Assembly: GCA_003557825.1 (NCBI GenBank)
Contig: PWNM01000152.1
Location: 1 to 5,603 of the forward strand
Source: Candidatus Hydrogenedentota bacterium
Lineage (GTDB): Bacteria; Hydrogenedentota; Hydrogenedentia; Hydrogenedentales; SLHB01
Length of the DNA: 5,603 nt
Direction: 5' to 3'
Shown here in pieces: positions 1-5,553 of the stretch. The position numbers and the translations under genes are program-made. The notes beneath the pieces are model-generated. The model was given only the letters and a program-made list of their open reading frames with translations. It was not told the DNA's origin and did no database searches. Position 1 is the stretch's first letter, and each line of letters opens with the position of its first letter.

Positions 1-352
1 CTATGCCGAACAATTTTGGCCTGGACCCCTGAGCCTCATCGTACCCAAACTCGATGCGATTCCCAATACCTTAACAGGCGGTTCCGACCGGGTCTCGGTT
101 CGATGCCCGGCTTGTCCCATTGCCCGCGACCTATGTCGCGCCTGGGGAGGACCCCTGACCTCGACCTCGGCCAATTTGTCGGGCGAACCGGCTGCCCTGC
201 ATCCCGATTCCGCCGACCTTCCCGGCGTGTCCGTCGTCATCGACGGCGGCGAATTGACGCCCAGCCCACCATCGACGGTTTATGACCCCGACTCCAATAC
301 CATCTATCGCGAGGGAGTGATTACCGCCGATGAACTCCGCCGCTACCGATGA
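1..352 (+). CDS. tsaC: L-threonylcarbamoyladenylate synthase, TsaC/YrdC family (C-terminal part, start off the left edge)
   Basis: The enzyme makes threonylcarbamoyl-AMP from threonine, bicarbonate and ATP, the first step of the t6A37 modification of tRNAs that read ANN codons; it is cytosolic. The frame with codons starting at base 2 is open from the window edge to TGA at 350-352, giving 116 residues. Family motifs appear in order, numbered from the first visible codon: WPGPLS (6-11), VSVRCP (31-36), the highly conserved STSANLSG (54-61), DGG (81-83), PSTV (90-93) and a terminal REGVIT (103-108). The protein ends 8 residues after REGVIT, so it is the single-domain TsaC type and lacks the extra C-terminal domain of Sua5. 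Roughly the first 80-90 residues, with the start and promoter, lie outside the window. It converges on the aldo/keto reductase gene. Family assignment is very secure; the choice between TsaC and a YciO-like paralogue is slightly less so. Confidence 0.9.
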   Translation, partial: YAEQFWPGPLSLIVPKLDAIPNTLTGGSDRVSVRCPACPIARDLCRAWGGPLTSTSANLSGEPAALHPDSADLPGVSVVIDGGELTPSPPSTVYDPDSNTIYREGVITADELRRYR

Positions 353-360
353 AGTAGAGC

Positions 361-415
361 CTCCCAATTTCAGATCCCAAATCTGAGATCTGAGATCCCA
401 AATTCGAGAAGCTTC
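361..415. repeat. AT-rich direct/inverted repeat cluster between convergent genes
   Basis: This 64-bp gap separates two convergent stop codons. GATCCCAAAT occurs twice (373-382 and 394-403, 21 bp apart) and TCTGAGA occurs twice in tandem (382-395). Bases 367-375 can pair with 381-389 as a 9-bp stem (one G-U) around a 5-base loop. AATTT (366-370) is also the inverse of AAATT (400-404), and a GAAGCTTC palindrome (408-415) closes the block. There is no T-run, so a classical intrinsic terminator is not evident. It could be a member of a dispersed intergenic repeat family or a bidirectional transcription barrier; the sequence alone cannot decide. Confidence 0.55.
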
Positions 416-416
416 C

Positions 417-1388
417 TCAGGCGGCGGCATAATCACGGGTATGCAATGCGTCGGCCCGAGCCCGTTCCTCGGCGCTGAACGATGGCGCATCGGCAGCCCG
501 CGCGCAATCCTCCAATTCCGAAACGTTCTTGGCCCCGGTGAGGGCCAGAGTCACATGGGGCGTATCGAGAACCCACCGCAACGCTGCTTGCGCCATCGAC
601 CTAATCTCACCGCGCACCAGAAAACCGAGCTGCTCCACGTAGTTCACCCGTTCGATGATCTCCTCACGGGTATACCGGGCGTTCAAATTGTTGGGCGGGA
701 ACTCCGTTTCGCGGGTGATGGCTCCCGTAAGAAATCCATTGGCGAGGGTTTCCCGGGCGAAGATGCCGCAACCTTGCGCGCCCAGGTCATCGATCAAGCC
801 CGCTGCCTCACGGTTCATGAGGCTGTAGACCACCTGGATCACATCGATGCGCCCATCGGCGACCCATTCCCGCGCCAGGTGCTGGGTATCGGGAAACTTG
901 GAAATCGAATGCCCCACGGAACGGATTTTTCCCTGTTGCTTCAGGTGGGCGAGGGCGTCCCATACATCGTCATGGATCTCCTCGCCGCTGAAGGGAGAGT
1001 GGAAGAACAGAATGTCGATACGGTCGGTACCCATTCGGCGTAGGCTGGCCTCGACCGATTCGCGGGCCCGTTGGGCATGGAAGTTGGGACCGCATCCGTC
1101 CGATGGATTCCGGCCGAATTTGGTCGAGATGACCACCTTGTCCCGATCGGAGCCAAGCGCCCGGCCCAGCACTTCCTCGGCCACGCCGTCTCGGGCGCCG
1201 GGTCCGTTTCCGATGCCGTAGAGGGGAGCCGAGTCGAAGACATTGATGCCCAGATCAAGGGCAGTCCGAACCGCTCGGTGTGCCTCCTGTTCGGGCACAT
1301 CCCCATAGACCTGCGAGGCAAAGGCCCAGGTTCCCAATCCAATAACGCTGCATTCAATGCCGGTACGGCCCAGGGTGCGATAGTGCAT
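417..1388 (-). CDS. Aldo/keto reductase family oxidoreductase
   Basis: A 323-residue cytosolic TIM-barrel oxidoreductase, expected to use NAD(P)H to reduce a carbonyl or to oxidise an alcohol or sugar hydroxyl; the substrate is unknown. It opens with the typical MHYRTLGRTGIECSVIGLGT. The full catalytic tetrad is visible: Asp52 and Tyr57 (FDSAPLYG), Lys90 (STKFGR) and His130 (LFFHSP). Near the C terminus LTGAKNVSELEDC resembles the cofactor-phosphate binding segment of the family. The ATG at 1388 is chosen because AAGGA sits 8-9 bases upstream and the family N terminus begins there. A GTG at 1472 would add 28 unrelated residues and overlap the upstream gene. The gene follows the creatininase-like gene after 22 bp, so both are probably on one mRNA. 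Length is normal and the gene looks intact. Confidence 0.92.
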   Translation of the reverse strand: MHYRTLGRTGIECSVIGLGTWAFASQVYGDVPEQEAHRAVRTALDLGINVFDSAPLYGIGNGPGARDGVAEEVLGRALGSDRDKVVISTKFGRNPSDGCGPNFHAQRARESVEASLRRMGTDRIDILFFHSPFSGEEIHDDVWDALAHLKQQGKIRSVGHSISKFPDTQHLAREWVADGRIDVIQVVYSLMNREAAGLIDDLGAQGCGIFARETLANGFLTGAITRETEFPPNNLNARYTREEIIERVNYVEQLGFLVRGEIRSMAQAALRWVLDTPHVTLALTGAKNVSELEDCARAADAPSFSAEERARADALHTRDYAAA

Positions 1389-1410
1389 GAAGTTATTCCT
1401 TTGGCGGGAG

Positions 1411-2106
1411 TCAGGTACGGTGTTTATCAAGAAGCTCTCGGATACGGGGCACGGCGTGCTCGACAAAGTCACGGGTCATCTGACTGCCGGCGTCGGCAGT
1501 GGCCTGGCGGGGATCGTCGCCCCATACGCCGTCGTCGTCCAGGGTCGCGACGCGATCCGCCGGAAGTTGGTCCAGGTCCACCGTATCGGGATCGAAGTGC
1601 ATCAAAAACGACGTCTCGCCATGGGCCGCATGATTTGCGGGCCATCGCCCTTCAAGGGGTTCGGAATCAGGCAAGCCCCACAGGCCAATCTCCGGGTGAA
1701 CCTCCGCGAACCGAGTGCAGATCTCCTGCAACGCTTTCACCTGACCGCCGCCATAATGTCCGGTCAACAGCACGATGACCTTGAACTGTTCATCCACCAG
1801 TTGGTCGAGCACTTCGGTTATCAACGTAACCACGGTTTCGTAACGGTGCTCGAAGGTATGTTGGAATCCCTTAAACGGCTTAATGGTGTCCGTACCGATG
1901 TAAAAGGGCGGCAGGACCACCCCGCCCGTTTCACGCGCCAAGGCTGCGCATAGCCCATGGGCCTTGAGGCCATCGAGTCCAATAGGATTGTGGTAACTGT
2001 GCCATTCTATGGCGCCCCACGGCACATAGGCGATGGGCGTCTGATCTCGAATGGCCTCGATTTGAACGGGGCGTAAGCGTTCGTAATACCCCCATGCAAT
2101 ACTCAT
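1411..2106 (-). CDS. Creatininase-family metal-dependent amidohydrolase
   Basis: A 231-residue protein of the creatininase fold, whose members hydrolyse cyclic or linear amide bonds with a two-metal centre (creatininase, the FAPy deformylase ArfB, the mycofactocin peptidase MftE). Motifs: VPWGAIEWHSYHNPIGLD carries Glu34, His36 and Asp45, which match the metal ligands of creatininase; TGHYGGG (115-121) supplies His117; HGETSFLM (162-169) corresponds to the family's ETS motif. The position of creatininase Glu122, a ligand of the second metal, is glycine here (Gly119), so true creatinine hydrolysis is not supported. The ATG at 2106 has a near-perfect AAGGAGG (2112-2118) 5 bases upstream. It is the first gene of a probable operon with the aldo/keto reductase, suggesting that hydrolase and reductase act on related metabolites. 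The substrate cannot be read from the sequence. Confidence 0.88.
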   Translation of the reverse strand: MSIAWGYYERLRPVQIEAIRDQTPIAYVPWGAIEWHSYHNPIGLDGLKAHGLCAALARETGGVVLPPFYIGTDTIKPFKGFQHTFEHRYETVVTLITEVLDQLVDEQFKVIVLLTGHYGGGQVKALQEICTRFAEVHPEIGLWGLPDSEPLEGRWPANHAAHGETSFLMHFDPDTVDLDQLPADRVATLDDDGVWGDDPRQATADAGSQMTRDFVEHAVPRIRELLDKHRT

Positions 2107-2157
2107 AGCCGCCTCCTTCGTTAGCGCTGCATAGCATCACAACACGCTATGGCGGCT
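2107..2157 (-). promoter_or_regulatory. Foldable 5' leader of the creatininase-like gene
   Basis: On the mRNA (minus strand) AGCCGCC (2157-2151) is the exact complement of GGCGGCU (2113-2107), which lies directly before the AUG and includes the last two bases of the AAGGAGG Shine-Dalgarno sequence. Nested inside is a second stem, AUAGC (2150-2146) with GCUAU (2135-2131). The paired form would partly hide the ribosome binding site. No known riboswitch class is recognised. I see no convincing sigma70 promoter between this block and the smpB stop, so whether 2157 is in the transcript is unproven. Confidence 0.35.
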
Positions 2158-2229
2158 CTTGATTCCTTAGAATGAATCCTTTCATGTTACATAAGCGGCA
2201 TTTGTTTTCAGCAAGGAGAATGGCGCGTC

Positions 2230-2697
2230 CTACCGCTTCTGGAGGCGGGCGCTCTTTACGGCCCGTTCCACTTCCCGTTTGGCGTCGCGTTCGCGAATAG
2301 TGGCCCGTTTGTCGGTGGTTTGCTTGCCGCGACAGAGGCCGACTTCGACCTTGGCGATGCCGTTCTTGAAGTACAGCCGCAACGGTACCAAGGTGAGGCC
2401 CTTTTCGGCGACTTGGGAGGACAGGCGGAGGATCTGCTGTTTGTGCAGGAGGAGTTTCCGAGGCCGCTCGGGGTCATGATTCCAGATATTGCCCTGCTCG
2501 TAGGGGTTGATGTGGGCGCCTACCCAGACAAGCTCGCCTTTCGACGTGGGTTCGATATAGCTGTCCTTGAACGAAACCTTCCCATTGCGCAACGATTTCA
2601 CTTCTGTTCCGCGCAATTCGAGTCCCGCTTCGAGGCGTTCGAGGATCTGGTATTCATGCCGTGCCCGGCGGTTGGTGGCGATGGTTTTCTCTCCCAT
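2230..2697 (-). CDS. smpB: SsrA (tmRNA)-binding protein SmpB
   Basis: SmpB binds tmRNA and brings it to stalled ribosomes for trans-translation: nascent chains are tagged for proteolysis and the ribosome is released. The 155-residue product has the usual length and the family landmarks in order: NRRARHEY (9-16), GTEVKSLR (30-37), NPYEQGN (64-70), HDPERPRKLLLHK (74-86), an oligonucleotide-binding barrel, then GKQTTDKR (124-131) and a basic tail rich in Arg and Lys (135-155) that should enter the mRNA channel. Thr128 stands where many homologues have Tyr or His before DKR, a mild variation. The ATG at 2697 is chosen because the family N terminus starts there; a GTG at 2745 would add 16 unrelated residues. 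No Shine-Dalgarno sequence precedes 2697, and a TATACT box ends 7 bases upstream, implying a leaderless mRNA. No tmRNA gene is visible in this window. Confidence 0.96.
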   Translation of the reverse strand: MGEKTIATNRRARHEYQILERLEAGLELRGTEVKSLRNGKVSFKDSYIEPTSKGELVWVGAHINPYEQGNIWNHDPERPRKLLLHKQQILRLSSQVAEKGLTLVPLRLYFKNGIAKVEVGLCRGKQTTDKRATIRERDAKREVERAVKSARLQKR

Positions 2698-2704
2698 GGG
2701 CTGT

Positions 2705-2710
2705 AGTATA
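2705..2710 (-). promoter_or_regulatory. -10 box of the smpB promoter (leaderless start)
   Basis: TATACT on the minus strand matches the sigma70 -10 consensus at 5 of 6 positions. Exactly 7 bases (ACAGCCC) separate it from the smpB ATG, which puts the expected transcription start at 2698-2697, on the start codon itself. The -35 region (around 2728-2733) is a poor match and falls inside a perfect palindrome, so a bound protein may replace or block -35 recognition. Confidence 0.5.
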
Positions 2711-2726
2711 CCTGACCGGGATGATC

Positions 2727-2740
2727 CGACGCATGCGTCG
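2727..2740. promoter_or_regulatory. Perfect 14-bp palindrome in the divergent smpB/symporter promoter region (candidate operator)
   Basis: CGACGCATGCGTCG reads identically on both strands with no spacer. It lies about 36 bp upstream of the predicted smpB start, over the weak -35 region, and just upstream of the putative -35 of the symporter gene. This is where a dimeric regulator of one or both divergent genes would bind. No cognate regulator is encoded next to it; the TetR gene 2 kb away has a different-looking operator. Confidence 0.45.
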
Positions 2741-2746
2741 CCCACG

Positions 2747-2776
2747 TTGAGGCGCTTTGCCGGGCTGTGCTAAGGT
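2747..2776 (+). promoter_or_regulatory. Possible sigma70 promoter of the symporter gene
   Basis: TTGAGG (2747-2752, 4 of 6 consensus bases) and TAAGGT (2771-2776, weak) are separated by 18 bp. A TG one base before the -10 (2768-2769) gives an extended -10 element. The predicted start near 2783 would leave a leader of about 37 nt that includes the strong ribosome binding site AGGGGGAG at 2805-2812. The match is moderate and the call tentative. Confidence 0.35.
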
Positions 2777-2819
2777 TTCCGCGGAGACTCCAAATTGGAC
2801 CTACAGGGGGAGACATGTC

Positions 2820-4628
2820 ATGGCGGAATCCACAGGAATGCTGATCAACGGGTTGGTCGTTCTGGCCTATTTGGTGGGAATGATCCTGATTGGCATCTAC
2901 CTCACCCGGCACATCAAGAAAGCGGACGACTTCTTCCTGGCAGGGCGTTCCCTGAATCGGTGGGTCATCGCAGGAACCGTTATGGCCACCAACGTGGCGG
3001 CCGTGTTCCTTGTGGGACCCGCAGGAGCGGCGTACGCCGGCGGAGGCGCAGCGGTGTTACTCATCGCTTGGACGGGCAACATGATTGCGGCTGTAAGCGC
3101 CCTGGTAATTGTACCCCGACTTCGCCGACTCGAGATCTCCACGGTCTCCGAGTTCCTCGAAGATCGCTACGGACTCTGGTTGCGCCTCCTGCCCGCAGCG
3201 CTCTGGATCGTGTACTACGCCCTGTTTGCCGGCAACAACATGTATACCCTGTCCGTCACGCTCCAGCCGGTGCTCGGAGACATTAATCTGAACACCATCA
3301 CCTTGTTTGTGGGCGGCGGCGTGATCGTCTATTGCTTCTTCTCGGGCTTGTTGGCGGTGGCCTATACTTCGGTCATTCAAGCCTTTTTGATGATCATCGG
3401 CGGCCTTATACTGCTGCCTTTGGCTCTCCGCGCCGTCGGGGGCATATCCGGATTCGCCGAGACGGTGCCGCCCGAGCATTTCGTGTTCTGGAAACCCGCC
3501 GTCGAGGACAGTGCCTGGCCCAACTATAAGCAAGTCATCATGTTCGCCCTCCTCGGGCTCCCTTATTGGTGCACCAGTCAGTACATGATCCAACGCGCCT
3601 TTGCTGGCCGTACCGTCAAGGAATCCTCCCGGGGCATCATGTTGGCGGCCATCTTAACGGGGCCATTGACCCTATCCTACATTATCCCCGGCATCTGCGC
3701 GGCCGTCTTGTATAAAGATACCGGCATACTCGAAAATCCGGATATGGTCCTCTCGCAATTGCTCCAAGACTTGTTGCCCGTCGGTTTGGGCGGATTGTTC
3801 ATCGCCGCCCTTGTCGCCGCATCCCATTCCACGGCAAGCGCCCTGCTCAATTCCTTGGCCACCTTGGCCGAACACGATTTCTACCGCCGGTTCTTGCCCG
3901 ATAAATCATCGAACGCCTACCTGTGGTTTGGTCGGGGCGCCACGTTGGTGGGCGGACTGGTCGGGATGGTCTTCGCCTTCAACGTGGACCGGCTGGGAGG
4001 AATCATTCAGGCCAATTTCACCATTATGGGCTTTTTCGAACCGCCCATCTTCGTGATCGTCGCCGCTGCCCTCTTCTACCGCAAGGCCAACGCCTGGGGC
4101 GCCCTCGCCTCGATTGTACTCGGCGTTGGTTTCAGTTCCGTAACGGCCCTTATGGGAATGCCTCCCGAGGATCGCACCATTTGGGTCTTCCCGATTTGTA
4201 TCGTGGCCATGGCCATCGGCAGCATGATCGGACAAAAAGTACAGCCCGAGACCGTCGAGCGCCGCTCGATTGTCGATGATATGCTCGAACGCAGCCGCAC
4301 GGTCCACACGGAACAGGCCACGCCCATGGCCATCGCCGGCATTGTCATCGCCGCAATCGCCTTGGTCGCCTTTATTGGCTGCGCGTTTTTCGAATCCTAT
4401 TTGCCCATGCCCGGCAACATCCTGATCAACATGGCCTTCATGATCATCTTCGTGTTGGGCTGCTACATGGCCAGTCCCGCTTTTGTTCCGGAAACCGAAG
4501 ACGTGGTCCCCCACGAGGCATCGTCTATCGAACGGTCCTGGTTCCACGTACTCTTTGGCAGCGGCTGGTCCTGGCTCGTGCTTTACGTGCTCTGCGCGAT
4601 ACTGGTGCTGACGCTGTATTTCATGTGA
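2820..4628 (+). CDS. Sodium:solute symporter (SSS) family transporter
   Basis: A 602-residue inner-membrane protein of the LeuT-fold SSS family, which couples solute uptake (sugars, amino acids, carboxylates, choline and others) to sodium import. The first membrane helix spans about residues 8-28 and is followed by DDFFLAGRSLNRW (36-48), the usual stretch before helix 2. Many further hydrophobic segments follow. The helix-8 block HSTASALLNSLATLAEHDFYRR (336-357) is the family core: Ser337-Thr338 align with the paired Ser residues that bind sodium at the Na2 site in vSGLT, so coupling is probably intact. A charged cytosolic stretch (about 473-500) precedes extra C-terminal hydrophobic segments, making the protein longer than compact relatives. 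The ATG at 2820 has AGGGGGAG 7 bases upstream; a TTG at 2757 would add 21 non-membrane residues before helix 1. It is divergent from smpB and monocistronic, being followed by a hairpin. Substrate cannot be assigned from sequence. Confidence 0.93.
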   Translation: MAESTGMLINGLVVLAYLVGMILIGIYLTRHIKKADDFFLAGRSLNRWVIAGTVMATNVAAVFLVGPAGAAYAGGGAAVLLIAWTGNMIAAVSALVIVPRLRRLEISTVSEFLEDRYGLWLRLLPAALWIVYYALFAGNNMYTLSVTLQPVLGDINLNTITLFVGGGVIVYCFFSGLLAVAYTSVIQAFLMIIGGLILLPLALRAVGGISGFAETVPPEHFVFWKPAVEDSAWPNYKQVIMFALLGLPYWCTSQYMIQRAFAGRTVKESSRGIMLAAILTGPLTLSYIIPGICAAVLYKDTGILENPDMVLSQLLQDLLPVGLGGLFIAALVAASHSTASALLNSLATLAEHDFYRRFLPDKSSNAYLWFGRGATLVGGLVGMVFAFNVDRLGGIIQANFTIMGFFEPPIFVIVAAALFYRKANAWGALASIVLGVGFSSVTALMGMPPEDRTIWVFPICIVAMAIGSMIGQKVQPETVERRSIVDDMLERSRTVHTEQATPMAIAGIVIAAIALVAFIGCAFFESYLPMPGNILINMAFMIIFVLGCYMASPAFVPETEDVVPHEASSIERSWFHVLFGSGWSWLVLYVLCAILVLTLYFM

Positions 4629-4666
4629 CCTAGCCGGCATTCGGTACGCCCTTCCACAAGGATATG

Positions 4667-4702
4667 GGGGACCGGGCAGCACGGACATGCGGCCCGGTCC
4701 CC
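4667..4702 (+). terminator. GC-rich hairpin downstream of the symporter gene (terminator-like, no U-tract)
   Basis: GGGGACCGGGC (4667-4677) is the exact inverse of GCCCGGTCCCC (4692-4702), an 11-bp perfect stem around a 14-base loop in which two further GC pairs are possible. It begins 38 bases after the symporter stop codon and 62 bases before the TetR-gene promoter operator, the expected place for a transcription end. It lacks the following T-run of a classical intrinsic terminator, so it may instead protect the 3' end or work with Rho. Confidence 0.55.
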
Positions 4703-4754
4703 AGGTACAACTTCCCTCACCAAACCTTCCCGCGTATTAGGCTCATCTGATTAA

Positions 4755-4785
4755 ATCAATCGCTTGACTTAATCAAACGATTGAT
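4755..4785. promoter_or_regulatory. Inverted-repeat operator overlapping the TetR-gene promoter
   Basis: ATCAATCG (4755-4762) and CGATTGAT (4778-4785) form a perfect 8-bp inverted repeat with a 15-bp spacer, centred at 4770. Inside it, TTGACTTAATCAA (4764-4776) is itself a near palindrome (two mismatched positions). TTAAATCAATCG (4751-4762) is also echoed by TTAATCAAACG (4769-4779) in direct orientation. The site covers the -35 box and most of the spacer, so a bound repressor would block RNA polymerase. TetR-family proteins typically repress their own operon, so the regulator encoded 60 bp downstream is the natural candidate ligand. Confidence 0.6.
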
Positions 4786-4792
4786 GTATACT
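4764..4792 (+). promoter_or_regulatory. Sigma70 promoter of the TetR regulator operon
   Basis: TTGACT (4764-4769) and TATACT (4787-4792) each match consensus at 5 of 6 positions and are spaced by the optimal 17 bp, the best promoter in the window. The start is expected near 4799, giving a leader of about 47 nt with AAAGGG (4835-4840) 5 bases before the ATG at 4846. Confidence 0.75.
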
Positions 4793-4845
4793 CCTCTGTA
4801 GGTAATCCACAACGGCATGGGTCCAAACCGACAAAAAGGGACGCA

Positions 4846-5550
4846 ATGTACAAAGAACCGGCCGGTACCAAGCTGGCCCTGATCAAAAGCGCAGGCGAGT
4901 TGTTCGCCGAATATGGCCTGGAAGGTACAAGCATCCGTGCGATTGCGGACAAAGCAGGCGCCAATAGCGCCGCCATTAGCTATTACTTCGGCAGTAAGGA
5001 AAACCTGTACACCGAGACGTTGCGCTATGTGGTAAATCACGACAAGCCGCCAAGAGTACGGGAATACCTCGAAGGAGATGAACGACTCGAATCTGCAGAG
5101 GGAATAGCCGAGATTATCGCGGAAATCGTCCAACGCAAATTCGCGGCGTTCTACTCCCAGAAACAACCTCGTTGGCACGGACGGTTGATCATGCGAAGTT
5201 TACTGGATCCGTCTCCGTCATTGATTGCCATAGTCGAGCAGTTTTTCCTTCCCGATCATATCGACATGAAAAAACTACTGAAACGGGCCCGTCCGGACCT
5301 GACCGAGCAACGGGCGCAGTTGATGGCCTTTTCTATGATGGGCCAGATTGCGTTCTACGAATTTGCCCGTGCTCCCGTGCTTTATTTGCTTGATCGGAAG
5401 GAATACGAAGAAGGATTTCTTGAAGCCGCGGCTCGTCACACCGCCCTCATGATGATTACGGCGTTGGACCTGCCCGTACCGGCATCCTGCGCGGTGGCCA
5501 CCGCCTACACGCCTCCCAAATCAGCAGAGACTAACTCCATAGGGAAATAA
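4846..5550 (+). CDS. TetR/AcrR-family transcriptional regulator, CecR (YbiH)-like
   Basis: A 234-residue cytosolic DNA-binding repressor, probably controlling its own operon. The N-terminal TetR helix-turn-helix domain covers about residues 9-55: LFAEYGLEGTSIRAIADKAG (19-38) then a recognition helix ending in SYYFGSKENLY (45-55), the classic family signature. The C-terminal ligand/dimer domain resembles the CecR (YbiH) type, with MRSLLDPS (116-123) and GQIAFYEFAR (166-175). In E. coli, CecR sits at the head of an operon with an HlyD-like adaptor and an ABC exporter and affects sensitivity to some antibiotics. Here too the next gene starts only 3 bp after the stop. The ATG at 4846 is supported by AAAGGG 5 bases upstream and by the domain start. 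A tail of about 25 residues (from 210) after the last helix looks unstructured. The inducing ligand is unknown. Confidence 0.92.
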   Translation: MYKEPAGTKLALIKSAGELFAEYGLEGTSIRAIADKAGANSAAISYYFGSKENLYTETLRYVVNHDKPPRVREYLEGDERLESAEGIAEIIAEIVQRKFAAFYSQKQPRWHGRLIMRSLLDPSPSLIAIVEQFFLPDHIDMKKLLKRARPDLTEQRAQLMAFSMMGQIAFYEFARAPVLYLLDRKEYEEGFLEAAARHTALMMITALDLPVPASCAVATAYTPPKSAETNSIGK

Positions 5551-5553
5551 CAT

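Noticed and set aside
441..1043. A 200-residue open frame on the plus strand across the reductase gene, and another at 1071-1778
   Set aside because: Both are antisense to genes with intact catalytic motifs, have no plausible ribosome binding site, and their products resemble no family I know.
1389..1472. A GTG at 1472 as the start of the aldo/keto reductase
   Set aside because: It would add 28 residues unlike the family and overlap the upstream hydrolase; the ATG at 1388 has a good ribosome binding site and the canonical N terminus.
1411..2106. Calling the hydrolase a true creatininase
   Set aside because: The position of the second-metal ligand Glu122 is glycine and the family includes several other activities, so only a family-level call is justified.
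2107..2229. A tmRNA (ssrA) gene next to smpB
   Set aside because: The gap is only 123 bp, too short for tmRNA, and shows no tRNA-like acceptor or tag-reading frame.
2158..2229. A sigma70 promoter for the creatininase-like operon (for example TTGCTG with TAACAT on the minus strand)
   Set aside because: The best candidate pair has a 19-bp spacer and weak boxes; it is not distinguishable from chance in AT-rich DNA.
2757..2819. A TTG at 2757 as the start of the symporter
   Set aside because: The extra 21 residues are polar and precede the normal first membrane helix, and the strong AGGGGGAG sits in front of the ATG at 2820. The segment also overlaps the likely promoter.
3906..4688. A 260-residue open frame on the minus strand across the 3' half of the symporter gene
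   Set aside because: It is antisense to a clearly conserved membrane protein, has the His/Gly/Asp-rich composition typical of such shadows, and carries no recognisable domain.
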